Below, one piece after another: positions 1 through 8,443 of a stretch of 64,000 nucleotides of DNA. The notes below the pieces were generated by a model. It did not search any database. It had not been told where the DNA came from and saw only the letters and a list, made by a program, of their open reading frames with translations. The DNA is from Pseudobacter sp. Its GTDB lineage: Bacteria; Bacteroidota; Bacteroidia; Chitinophagales; Chitinophagaceae. Numbering within the stretch: position 1 is the stretch's first letter; each line of letters opens with the position of its first letter. The translations under genes were made by a program, and so were the position numbers. The stretch lies in contig JAFIGX010000022.1 of the NCBI GenBank assembly GCA_017849455.1, positions 744,001 through 808,000 of the forward strand. The letters are read 5' to 3'.

Positions 1-1007
1 TCCAGCGTAGGCGTTATGCTGAATTGGGCCAGTGCATGTTTGATGGCTGCCTGTACAAAAGCATATACGATCTTCTCATCTTCAAATTTGATCTCCTGCT
101 TGGTAGGGTGCACATTGATATCGACCTGCGATGGATCGAGGTCGATGAAGAGCACATATAGCGGAAAACTATCTGCAGCGATCATATCCTGGTAAGCGCT
201 CATCACGGCATGATGCAGGTAGGCGCTCCTGATGAAACGGTTGTTGACGAAAAAGTACTGATCACCTCTCGTCTTCTTGGCCGTATCGGGCTTTCCGATG
301 AATCCCTGGATATTCAGGTAGTCGGTCTTTTCCTGCACGTTCACCAGCCGGGCATTGTATTGATTCCCCAACACCTGCACGATGCGTTGCTTCAGCGTAC
401 CTTTTTCGAGATGGAACATTTCCTGTCCATTACTGGTGAGGGAGAAAAAGATCCCTGGAAAAGAAAGGGCCACGCGGATAAATTCATCCACGATATGCCG
501 CGTTTCGGCAGCATTGCTTTTCAGAAAATTGCGGCGGGCAGGAACGTTGAAGAACAGGTTCTTCATGGCAATATTGGTGCCTATCGGCGTAGCCACGGGT
601 TCCTGTTTCACCACAACACTGTTCTCGATCTCGATGTAAGTGCCGATCTCATCATCAGGTTTTCTTGTCTTCAGCACCACCTGCGCCACGGCTGCCACAG
701 AGGCCAGCGCCTCACCACGGAAGCCCATGGTGCGTATGCGGAACAGATCGTCGATATGGCGGATCTTGGAAGTGGCATGGCGCTCGAAGCACATACGGGC
801 ATCCGTCTCGCTCATGCCTTTGCCATTGTCGATCACCTGGACCAATGCTTTGCCGGCATCCTGTATGATAAGCCTGATCTCCGTAGCGCCTGCGTCTACT
901 GCGTTCTCCAGCAACTCTTTTACGGCGCTGGCCGGGCGCTGGATCACTTCACCGGCTGCGATCTGGTTGGCAATATTATCGGGTAATAATTGAATGATAT
1001 CGGGCAA
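1..1007 (-). CDS. mutL: DNA mismatch repair protein MutL, N-terminal part (cut by window edge)
   Basis: MutL couples mismatch recognition by MutS to strand removal. About 335 codons are present and the C-terminal dimerisation domain lies outside the window. The reverse strand reads PDIIQLLPDNIANQIAAGEV at the N-terminus, then the GHKL ATPase motifs: ELLENAVDAGA with the catalytic Glu and metal-binding Asn, DNGKGM, and TMGFRGEAL. The transducer domain follows, with DINVHPTKQEIKF near the edge. There is no in-frame ATG. The start is taken as TTG at 1005-1007 because the sequence AAGGAG lies 5 nt upstream, which is unusual in a phylum that rarely uses Shine-Dalgarno sites. It is divergent from the GH3 fusion across about 107 bp. 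Identification is firm; the exact start is inferred. Confidence 0.93.
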   Translation of the reverse strand, partial: MPDIIQLLPDNIANQIAAGEVIQRPASAVKELLENAVDAGATEIRLIIQDAGKALVQVIDNGKGMSETDARMCFERHATSKIRHIDDLFRIRTMGFRGEALASVAAVAQVVLKTRKPDDEIGTYIEIENSVVVKQEPVATPIGTNIAMKNLFFNVPARRNFLKSNAAETRHIVDEFIRVALSFPGIFFSLTSNGQEMFHLEKGTLKQRIVQVLGNQYNARLVNVQEKTDYLNIQGFIGKPDTAKKTRGDQYFFVNNRFIRSAYLHHAVMSAYQDMIAADSFPLYVLFIDLDPSQVDINVHPTKQEIKFEDEKIVYAFVQAAIKHALAQFSITPTL

Positions 1008-1114
1008 ACGGCTCTCCTTCTTTAAGTAGCGAAAATACGATAATGCCAAGAGATAGAATTAATTCCCTCTTTTTTCCGCTCAGCTCCCTAAATTCGCTTT
1101 TTAAGCAGCTCATT

Positions 1115-4030
1115 ATGAAGAAAATCATACTATTGGCGCTGGTTGCCTTCAGTACCCGGGCAATGGCCCAACATTCCTCTTCGCTACCTGCCGATCATTG
1201 GGTAGACAGTGTCTTCAAAACACTCACCAAAGACCAGAAGATCGCACAACTGATGGTAGTCCGCGTTTCATCGGTCGGCGCCAACCGTACGCCTGTTTTC
1301 TTTGAGAAAGAAGTGGAAGAAGCTATCCGCAAATACAATATCGGCAGTCTCTGCCTTTTCCAGGGTGGCCCGCTGAAACAGGCCAGCCTCATCAATTATT
1401 ACCAACAGATAGCCCGCACGCCCCTGCTCGTGACCATCGACGGGGAAACCGGCGTGGGCATGCGCTTCGATAGCGTGATGGCCCTGCCCCGGCAGATGAT
1501 GCTCGGCGCAGTACAGGACCCCGCCCTCATTTATGAATACGGCCGCCTCGTGGCGGAACAATGCAAGCGCATAGGCATCCAGGTGAATTATGCACCGGTG
1601 GTAGATGTAAATAACAACCCCGATAACCCGGTGATCAATGACAGATCTTTCGGGGAAGACAAATACAAAGTGGCCGCCTATGGTATCCAATATATGAAAG
1701 GTCTGCAGGATGGTGGTGTAATGGCCTGTGCCAAACACTTTCCAGGCCATGGCGATGTGGCCGTGGATTCGCACTACGATCTTCCGGTGATCAATAAATC
1801 CAGGGAACAGCTCGATTCACTGGAGCTTTATCCTTTCCGTGAGCTGATCAAAGCCGGAGTAGGCAGTGTAATGGTAGCACATCTTTCCATTCCCGCCATC
1901 GACAATACGGCGAACAAACCCACTTCCATTTCCTATAACAATGTAACGGGGCTGCTTCGCAAGGAACTGAAATTCGACGGACTTACATTTACCGATGCAC
2001 TTGAAATGAAAGGCGTCGCCAAATATTACCCGGACGGCGAAGCCTCCATGGAGGCATTGATAGCCGGTAATGATATGCTCTGCCTGCCCGGCGATATTCC
2101 AGGCAGCATCGAAAAGATCAAGAAAGCCATCCGAAAGAGAAAGCTGAGCTGGGGTGATATCGACCAGCATGTAAAGCGCCTGCTCTATGCCAAATACGAA
2201 TATGGGCTGGCCAACTGGCAACCCATCAAGACCGATCATCTTACAGAAGACCTCAATAGCAAGTCGACCGAAATGCGCAGGCTGGTAGCTGAAAAATCAC
2301 TCACGCTGCTGCGCAACGATGAGTATGCCATCTACCCGCTCACCAAAGGAAAGCGCATTGCCTATGTAGGTTTCGGCATTACCAAAGACAATGAATTTGC
2401 AAAGCATGTGCGCAACGACTATGATGCACAGGTGTTCTACTTCGATTATTCTCTCGACAGTAGCAAAGTGGCGCCCATGCTGCAATTGTTCAAAGACAGG
2501 TATGATGTGGTGATCATCGGCGTGCACAATTACAATCGTTTCCCGGCCAACAATTTCGGTATGAGCAAGGCAGCCATGGAGCTGGTCCGGGGTCTGCAAC
2601 AACAACACAAGACCATTACTTTTGCTTTCGGCAATCCTTACCTGATCAAAAATTTCTGCGATGCCCGTGTACTGGTAGCTTGTTATGAAGATGACGATAT
2701 CACACAGGCCACAGCCGCCGATCTGCTGAATGGAAGATTACAGGCCAGGGGCAAACTGCCTGTTACCATTTGCCCATCGCTTAAATATGGTGATGGTATT
2801 GTGGCTAAACGCCTGTTGCCGATAGTGCCTGCTGCCCAACTGGGATTCAAACAGGCTATGCTCACCAGTTCCATCGACAGTATCGTGAATGATGCCATCG
2901 CCAAACAGGCCATCCCCGGCGCCGTGGTACTGGTAGCCAAGGACGGTAAGATCGTTTTTGAACGCGCCTACGGCTATCTTACTTACGACAGCAGCAGGCA
3001 GGTGTATCCGGAAACCATTTACGATCTCGCTTCCGTGACCAAGATCATGGCCACTACTTTCTCGGTGATGAAATTGTATGATGAGGGCAAACTCGATCTC
3101 CAGAAAACGCTGGGAGATTATCTTCCGTGGACCAAAGGCACCAATAAAGCCAACCTGAAATTATGGGATGTGCTGTTGCATCAGGCCGGTTTGAAAGCGT
3201 TCATCCCCTTCTACCGCGAGACGATCACTCCCGGTGGCACCAATGGCCCCAACTGGTACTATTATTCCATGAAGCCTGATTCTGCCCACCAGGTGCGCGT
3301 TGCAGAGAACCTGTTCCTGCGCAATGACTGGCCCGATACGATGGTTGCCCGTATCCTGAAGAGCGACCTGGAACCGGGCAATAAGTACATCTACAGCGAC
3401 AATGATTTCATTTTTCTCGGTAAGATCGTGGAGACCATCACAGGTATGACCCTCGATCAGTATGTGAAGAAAACTTTTTACGATAAACTGGGCCTCACCT
3501 CCACCGGATTCAAGCCACGCGAGCGTTTCCCGCTCAATTATATTGCGCCCACGGAAAGAGAAGCGGCCTTTCGCCAGCAACTGATCCAGGGTGACGTACA
3601 TGATCCGGGCGCTGCCATGTTCGGTGGTGTGGCCGGCCATGCGGGGCTGTTCAGTGATGCCTATGACCTGGCAGTGTTGGCGCAGGTATTATTGAATGGC
3701 GGCGTGTTGAATGGCCAGAACTTCTTCCGCAAATCGACCATCGATTATTTTACCGAATATCATAGTGATCAAAGCCGCCGTGGTATCGGGTTCGATAAAC
3801 CGGAGAAAGACAATGCCACCCGCAAGGAGCCTTATCCTACCTTATCGGCATCGCCTTTAACATTCGGGCATACCGGATTTACCGGCACCTGTTTCTGGGT
3901 CGATCCCAAATACAACCTGGTGTATGTGTTCCTTTCGAACCGCGTGAACAGTCCCGATCCCAATAAATTCCTCCGCATGAATGTGCGGCCTAAAGTGCAT
4001 GAAGTGATCTATCAGTCGTTACTGCGTTGA
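1115..4030 (+). CDS. Glycoside hydrolase family 3 / class C beta-lactamase-like fusion
   Basis: Two-enzyme exported protein of about 971 residues. A signal peptide (MKKIILLALVAFSTRAMAQ) is followed by a GH3 N-terminal domain of the NagZ type (about 30-380), with KHFPGHGD at 207-214, the loop that carries the His-Asp pair of bacterial beta-N-acetylglucosaminidases. A GH3 C-terminal region extends to about 580. The last 380 residues are a serine beta-lactamase/D-aminopeptidase-like domain with ASVTK (Ser640, Lys643), a YSDND motif and GHTGFTG near the end. The likely role is trimming peptidoglycan or other GlcNAc glycans in the periplasm. The start at 1115 is preferred over an ATG at 1043 because it begins the signal peptide. 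Such fusions occur in other Bacteroidota; the substrate is inferred. Confidence 0.9.
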   Translation: MKKIILLALVAFSTRAMAQHSSSLPADHWVDSVFKTLTKDQKIAQLMVVRVSSVGANRTPVFFEKEVEEAIRKYNIGSLCLFQGGPLKQASLINYYQQIARTPLLVTIDGETGVGMRFDSVMALPRQMMLGAVQDPALIYEYGRLVAEQCKRIGIQVNYAPVVDVNNNPDNPVINDRSFGEDKYKVAAYGIQYMKGLQDGGVMACAKHFPGHGDVAVDSHYDLPVINKSREQLDSLELYPFRELIKAGVGSVMVAHLSIPAIDNTANKPTSISYNNVTGLLRKELKFDGLTFTDALEMKGVAKYYPDGEASMEALIAGNDMLCLPGDIPGSIEKIKKAIRKRKLSWGDIDQHVKRLLYAKYEYGLANWQPIKTDHLTEDLNSKSTEMRRLVAEKSLTLLRNDEYAIYPLTKGKRIAYVGFGITKDNEFAKHVRNDYDAQVFYFDYSLDSSKVAPMLQLFKDRYDVVIIGVHNYNRFPANNFGMSKAAMELVRGLQQQHKTITFAFGNPYLIKNFCDARVLVACYEDDDITQATAADLLNGRLQARGKLPVTICPSLKYGDGIVAKRLLPIVPAAQLGFKQAMLTSSIDSIVNDAIAKQAIPGAVVLVAKDGKIVFERAYGYLTYDSSRQVYPETIYDLASVTKIMATTFSVMKLYDEGKLDLQKTLGDYLPWTKGTNKANLKLWDVLLHQAGLKAFIPFYRETITPGGTNGPNWYYYSMKPDSAHQVRVAENLFLRNDWPDTMVARILKSDLEPGNKYIYSDNDFIFLGKIVETITGMTLDQYVKKTFYDKLGLTSTGFKPRERFPLNYIAPTEREAAFRQQLIQGDVHDPGAAMFGGVAGHAGLFSDAYDLAVLAQVLLNGGVLNGQNFFRKSTIDYFTEYHSDQSRRGIGFDKPEKDNATRKEPYPTLSASPLTFGHTGFTGTCFWVDPKYNLVYVFLSNRVNSPDPNKFLRMNVRPKVHEVIYQSLLR

Positions 4031-4338
4031 TTGCTGGTTTAAAAGTTGACAAATAGGGGATCAGGGAATTCAGGATATGAGTTTGCCCTTATTTTAGCGC
4101 AAAGTTTCTTCAAAAATGCCCTAATTTTATGACATGTTCAATGGAGCCATATAGTCTTACCCGGCCTTTATACCAGACCTTCATAAATTTCCACCTTTGC
4201 ATATTTTAGGTACCGACCTGTTAAATTGTTTTGTAAGAATACGAAATGACGTTATCGGTGCCAAAGTACCCGAATTGCACAATAAACAGTAAGTTGGGTA
4301 ACTTGTAGTAATTTTACAGATTAATAATATCATTCCCA
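4031..4338. other. Intergenic region upstream of korA
   Basis: 308 bp without a credible gene. I see no clear terminator after the GH3 fusion. A CACCTTTG sequence near 4192-4199 differs by one base from the TAnnTTTG promoter box and lies about 140 bp before korA, which would give a long leader. A 14-bp dyad, AAGTT-gggt-AACTT, lies at 4291-4304, some 35 bp before the korA ATG, and could be an operator or leader hairpin. Neither can be assigned to a regulator. Confidence 0.35.
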
Positions 4339-6195
4339 ATGAGCCGTAAAGAAGAAGTACTGCAGGACGTAGTGATCAAGTTTGCCGGTGATTCCGGAGA
4401 TGGCATGCAACTTACTGGCAGTCAATTCACCAATAATACAGCCATGCTGGGTATCGACCTGGCTACCTTCCCCGATTTCCCCGCCGAGATCCGCGCCCCC
4501 CAGGGCACACTGCCCGGCGTGAGCGGTTACCAGCTACGTTTTTCGAGCGACAGGGTCTTTACCCCCGGCGACGAATGCGACGTACTGGTTGCCATGAATG
4601 CCGCTGCCCTGAAGACCAATCTCAAAACATTGAAAAAAGGCGGTAAGATCATCGCCAATACGGACGGCTTCGATTCCAAGAACCTCCGCCTCGCCAATTA
4701 CCCCGATGGCGTGAACCCCCTCGATGATGGCAGCCTCGATAACTATGAAGTGATCCGCATGGATGTAACGCGCATGACCCGCGAAGCGTTGAAAGACATC
4801 ACCATGGGCACCAAAGAAAAAGACCGGGCAAAGAATATGTTCGTGCTCGGCTTCCTGTACTGGATGTATAACCGCGATATGGAAAACACTATCCAATTTC
4901 TCAAAGATAAGTTCGGCAAGAAACAGGAGATCCTCGATAGCAATGTCCGCGCCCTGCAGGCCGGTTATAATTTTGGCGATACCACCGAAACCTTCACCAC
5001 CCGCTACCGCGTGGAAAGGGCATCGATGGAAAAAGGCGTGTACCGCTCCATCATGGGCAACCAGGCCCTTACGTATGGACTGATCGCCGCTTCGCAGAAA
5101 ACCGGACTGCCGATCTTCCTCGGCTCCTATCCCATCACACCCGCTTCCGATATATTACATGAGCTCAGCAAATACAAAACATTCGGTGTAAAAACTTTCC
5201 AGGCCGAAGACGAGATAGCCGGCATCACTTCCGCTATCGGCGCCGCTTATGGCGGATCGCTGGGCGTTACCACCACTTCAGGGCCTGGTATGGCCCTGAA
5301 GGCAGAGGCCATGGGCCTCGCCGTTATGCTGGAGATCCCGCTGCTGATCTGCAATATACAGCGTGGCGGCCCCTCCACTGGTTTGCCAACAAAGACCGAA
5401 CAAAGCGATCTGCTGCAGGCTTATTATGGACGTAATGGCGAATGCCCCATGCCGGTGATCGCCGCTTCCACTCCCAGTGATTGTTTCAGTGCCGTATATG
5501 AAGCAGTACGCATCGCCGTACAACACATGACACCCGTGATCCTGCTCAGCGATGGTTATATCGCCAATGGTGCAGAGCCCTGGCGCTTCCCCAAGAGCGA
5601 TGACCTTCCACCCATCGAAGTGAAATTCAAAAAAGAACTGGGCCATGGGGAAGACAGGTTCCAGCCATATTTGCGCGATGAGAAACTGGTGCGGCCCTGG
5701 GCCATTCCCGGTACTCCCGGGCTGGAGCACCGGATCGGTGGACTGGAAAAACAAAATATTACCGGCAACGTGAGCTACGATCCCGAGAACCACCAACTGA
5801 TGGTGAAGATCAGGCAGGAAAAGATAGACAAGATCGCCGATTACATCCCCGAACAAAAATTAGACAGCGGCCCCTCTTCCGGCAAGATCCTGGTATTGGG
5901 TTGGGGCAGCACTTACGGCGCTATCAAGAGCGCAGTGGCCGAAATGCAGGGCCAGGGATATTCCGTTAGTCATGCCCACCTTCGCTACGTTCGACCCTTC
6001 CCCAAAAACCTGGGCCAGATCCTGAAGAATTTCGAGATGGTATTGATCCCTGAGATCAACAACGGACAACTCATCAAGATCATCCGCGATCAGTACCTGA
6101 TCGACGCCAAAGGATATAATAAGATCATGGGAGTGCCCATCACGAAAACAGAGCTTGTGATGAAACTGCATGAGATGCTGGGCAGTGCTAATTAA
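4339..6195 (+). CDS. korA: 2-oxoacid:acceptor oxidoreductase, fused gamma-alpha subunit (KorA type)
   Basis: Half of a thiamine-dependent 2-oxoglutarate (or related 2-oxoacid):ferredoxin oxidoreductase, which makes acyl-CoA, CO2 and reduced ferredoxin in the cytoplasm. Residues 1-190 form the gamma domain, with GDSGDGMQLTGSQFT near the start. From about 230 comes the alpha/pyrimidine-binding domain, with SYPITPASDI, AEDEIAGI, TTSGPGM and RGGPSTGLPTKTEQ, and then a C-terminal domain II. The length of 618 fits the fused class. The beta (TPP/Fe-S) subunit usually follows directly, but here the next gene is convergent and its stop codon overlaps this one within a TTAA. The partner must be encoded elsewhere. 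Family is certain; substrate is inferred. Confidence 0.9.
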   Translation: MSRKEEVLQDVVIKFAGDSGDGMQLTGSQFTNNTAMLGIDLATFPDFPAEIRAPQGTLPGVSGYQLRFSSDRVFTPGDECDVLVAMNAAALKTNLKTLKKGGKIIANTDGFDSKNLRLANYPDGVNPLDDGSLDNYEVIRMDVTRMTREALKDITMGTKEKDRAKNMFVLGFLYWMYNRDMENTIQFLKDKFGKKQEILDSNVRALQAGYNFGDTTETFTTRYRVERASMEKGVYRSIMGNQALTYGLIAASQKTGLPIFLGSYPITPASDILHELSKYKTFGVKTFQAEDEIAGITSAIGAAYGGSLGVTTTSGPGMALKAEAMGLAVMLEIPLLICNIQRGGPSTGLPTKTEQSDLLQAYYGRNGECPMPVIAASTPSDCFSAVYEAVRIAVQHMTPVILLSDGYIANGAEPWRFPKSDDLPPIEVKFKKELGHGEDRFQPYLRDEKLVRPWAIPGTPGLEHRIGGLEKQNITGNVSYDPENHQLMVKIRQEKIDKIADYIPEQKLDSGPSSGKILVLGWGSTYGAIKSAVAEMQGQGYSVSHAHLRYVRPFPKNLGQILKNFEMVLIPEINNGQLIKIIRDQYLIDAKGYNKIMGVPITKTELVMKLHEMLGSAN

Positions 6196-7463
6196 CCGGC
6201 AGTTGCATGCTGGCCGGCGATGATGAAGGCAACAGCGAAGGCCAGTATCCCGATGATGAGGCCGAACATGAAAATATTATAGGAGATACGCAGGTATTTG
6301 TATTTACGCGCCAGTACCACCCCCAGGAAATAAATGTCTTTGATCATACTGCTGTGCAGGTATTCCCGGTCGTTCATCATTTCTTTCATGGCCCAGTCGT
6401 AATCGGGAAGCGACATATTATAAAAATTACCGAAAAAAAGCAGGTTCACTTTTTTGTTCTCGATGTCTTCTTTGGTAAAGGTCCCCTGGCTGATATTGGG
6501 GCGGGTAGACAGAATAGCAAAGACCACGGCCGATAAACAAACCACCAATAATATGATGGTGGGCACGATGTATTCGGGATAGAATTGAAGCTTGCCCAAC
6601 AATACCGATACCATGATCGACATCACGATCGTATTCACGGAGATCATGATATTGGCCTTGCTGTCGGCCATTTTGCTCAGGTTCACATGGTTCTCCGACA
6701 TGATCCTGAACATGGTGGCAATACTTCTTTCCGTTCTGGCCAGTCTCTCTTTTTCGGATATTTTTTTCTCCTTCTCCTTGTCGATTACCTGTTCCGCCGG
6801 CTTGAAGGGCGATTCCAGTGGTTTTGTAACGATCTTTTCAACGATGGTCTCATCTTCCTTTTTATCGTTCCTGGTCAGTAATTCCTGCAGATGCCGTTGT
6901 TTCACAGGCTCCAGGTGGGTACGCGCATAGTCCGTAAAATAACGGTGCTGCTGAAGAAAGAAAATATTCTTTTCCCTCCATTCTTTCTTGCTGATCTTCT
7001 TCTCGAAAAGCTGGTTGAGCTCCTGCCTCAGCAGCTTATTCTTGGCGGCAAAATTTTCGGTACCGAGATGGAAAAGGTCTGCATCGCAGAGGATCTGTTC
7101 CGTGAGGTTGGTAGGGCACTGGGGCCATTTGGTGGCCATGATGCAATTACTGACCTTGCTGATGATGTCCTGCGCAATCCTTTTCTGCTGCAGGAACTCC
7201 ACGGCGATCTGCCTGCTCACTTCTTCATGGTGTCTGGGCTGACCGCTGGAATAGCCGGTATCATGGAACCAGGCAGCGAGCAGGAGCGGTAGCTTTTCTT
7301 CGTCCGGCAGGTTGTAGTGGTTTGCCAGGAATTCGGCGGCTTCCGCCACCTCACGGGTATGGTCAATACTATGAAATAAAAAAGACGGCGCTACACGATT
7401 GCTGAACACATCCGTTACATACTGCCTCGCCTCCTGGATTAATTGTTGGTCTTCTGCAGTCAT
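6192..7463 (-). CDS. HD phosphohydrolase fused to PycTM-like (DUF5706) membrane effector module
   Basis: A 423-residue protein with two modules. The N-terminal HD domain keeps the metal ligands His35, His67-Asp68 and Asp129 (SIDHTREV, AWFHDTG, CDADLFHLG), as expected of a nucleotide or phosphate-ester hydrolase. A charged linker (about 200-245) leads to a membrane module with the DSKANIMISVN signature at 267-277, two adjacent transmembrane helices (about 271-290 and 299-318) and a third near 393-417. This layout matches the DUF5706 family known from PycTM effectors of Pycsar antiphage systems, where cyclic pyrimidine nucleotides trigger membrane damage. No cyclase gene is visible nearby, so a defence role is only inference; a housekeeping membrane HD protein is the alternative. 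Its stop overlaps the korA stop tail to tail. Confidence 0.8.
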   Translation of the reverse strand: MTAEDQQLIQEARQYVTDVFSNRVAPSFLFHSIDHTREVAEAAEFLANHYNLPDEEKLPLLLAAWFHDTGYSSGQPRHHEEVSRQIAVEFLQQKRIAQDIISKVSNCIMATKWPQCPTNLTEQILCDADLFHLGTENFAAKNKLLRQELNQLFEKKISKKEWREKNIFFLQQHRYFTDYARTHLEPVKQRHLQELLTRNDKKEDETIVEKIVTKPLESPFKPAEQVIDKEKEKKISEKERLARTERSIATMFRIMSENHVNLSKMADSKANIMISVNTIVMSIMVSVLLGKLQFYPEYIVPTIILLVVCLSAVVFAILSTRPNISQGTFTKEDIENKKVNLLFFGNFYNMSLPDYDWAMKEMMNDREYLHSSMIKDIYFLGVVLARKYKYLRISYNIFMFGLIIGILAFAVAFIIAGQHATAG

Positions 7464-7564
7464 ACCTATTGGCTTTTCGACCTTCTAAATTAAGCAATAA
7501 AAGATTGTATATTTAATATGAATTATTATTTCAACTTTGCCCATTCATTAACTGTATTAGTTGT

Positions 7565-8407
7565 ATGAGAAAGGGTACCTATACCTCCCTCCTGTGCTTA
7601 CTGATCATCACCATACTCGCGGCCTGCAGGGGCCAGGGCAAATCTTTTGTACCACCGATCCCCGGCTATTATCCCAAATTGAAAAAGACCATTGTACTGG
7701 ATAATGACCTGATCGAAATATCAGGTATGTACCTCCTGGCCGATGGCAAGATTGCGGCCATCAATGATGAAGAAGGCAAAATATTCCTCATAGATAGCAG
7801 CGACGGGGATTTCAAGGTCCGGAAATTCGGAAAAAAACGGGATTATGAAGATATAGTCCAGCTCGATACCTTTTATTTTGTACTGGAAAGTAACGGCAAC
7901 ATCCACCGGGTACCCGTTTCCACCAAACATGTCGAAGAGGAATATGAGTTTTTCCGGAAAAAGAAGATCGAATTCGAGAGCCTGTATATCGACAAAGACA
8001 ACCATAAACTGATCCTGCTCTCGAAAGAACAAAGGGAAACGAACAAGGGCATCCTCGCCTACAGTTTCGACCCCGTTACCCTCACCTATTCCGATACTCC
8101 TGTTTATATTATCAGGTGGAAAGAGATCCGCACCCTGCTGAAAAACAGCAATGCTGAATTCAAACCCTCTGCGGCGGCCATTCACCCGGTACTGAACAAG
8201 CTTTTCATAGTGGCATCGGTGGGAAAGGCGCTGCTGATAACGGACCTCGATGGGCATGCAGAGGCAGCTTACCATCTGAACCCTGATCAATTCCAGCAAC
8301 CGGAAGGAATTACGTTTGCGCCTAATGGTGATATGTTCATCTCCAATGAGGGCGCCAACGGGAAAGCCACCATCCTTAGATTTCCCTATAGACCTGACAA
8401 AAAATAG
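7565..8407 (+). CDS. Lipoprotein with beta-propeller-like (SdiA-regulated type) domain
   Basis: A 280-residue lipoprotein. The signal peptide ends in an ILAAC lipobox with Cys21. The body has repeated short strand pairs (EISGMYLLADGKIAAINDEE, EGKIFLIDSSDGD, DLDGHAEAAY and EGITFAPNGDMFISNE) of the kind seen in six-bladed propellers of the SdiA-regulated family. The final EGITFAPNGDMFISNEG block is typical of NHL/SMP-30-like blades. There is no recognisable catalytic set. It lies 36 bp upstream of the phosphoesterase-barrel gene on the same strand, so the two probably share a transcript and both products reach the envelope. The function is unknown. Confidence 0.7.
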   Translation: MRKGTYTSLLCLLIITILAACRGQGKSFVPPIPGYYPKLKKTIVLDNDLIEISGMYLLADGKIAAINDEEGKIFLIDSSDGDFKVRKFGKKRDYEDIVQLDTFYFVLESNGNIHRVPVSTKHVEEEYEFFRKKKIEFESLYIDKDNHKLILLSKEQRETNKGILAYSFDPVTLTYSDTPVYIIRWKEIRTLLKNSNAEFKPSAAAIHPVLNKLFIVASVGKALLITDLDGHAEAAYHLNPDQFQQPEGITFAPNGDMFISNEGANGKATILRFPYRPDKK

Positions 8408-8443
8408 ATCTTCCGATAACTATGATCTTTTAAACCTGCTAAC

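Noticed and set aside
210..986. Long plus-strand open frame of 258 codons antisense to mutL
   Set aside because: The minus strand encodes the highly conserved mutL ATPase motifs; the plus frame has no family likeness and is a shadow of it.
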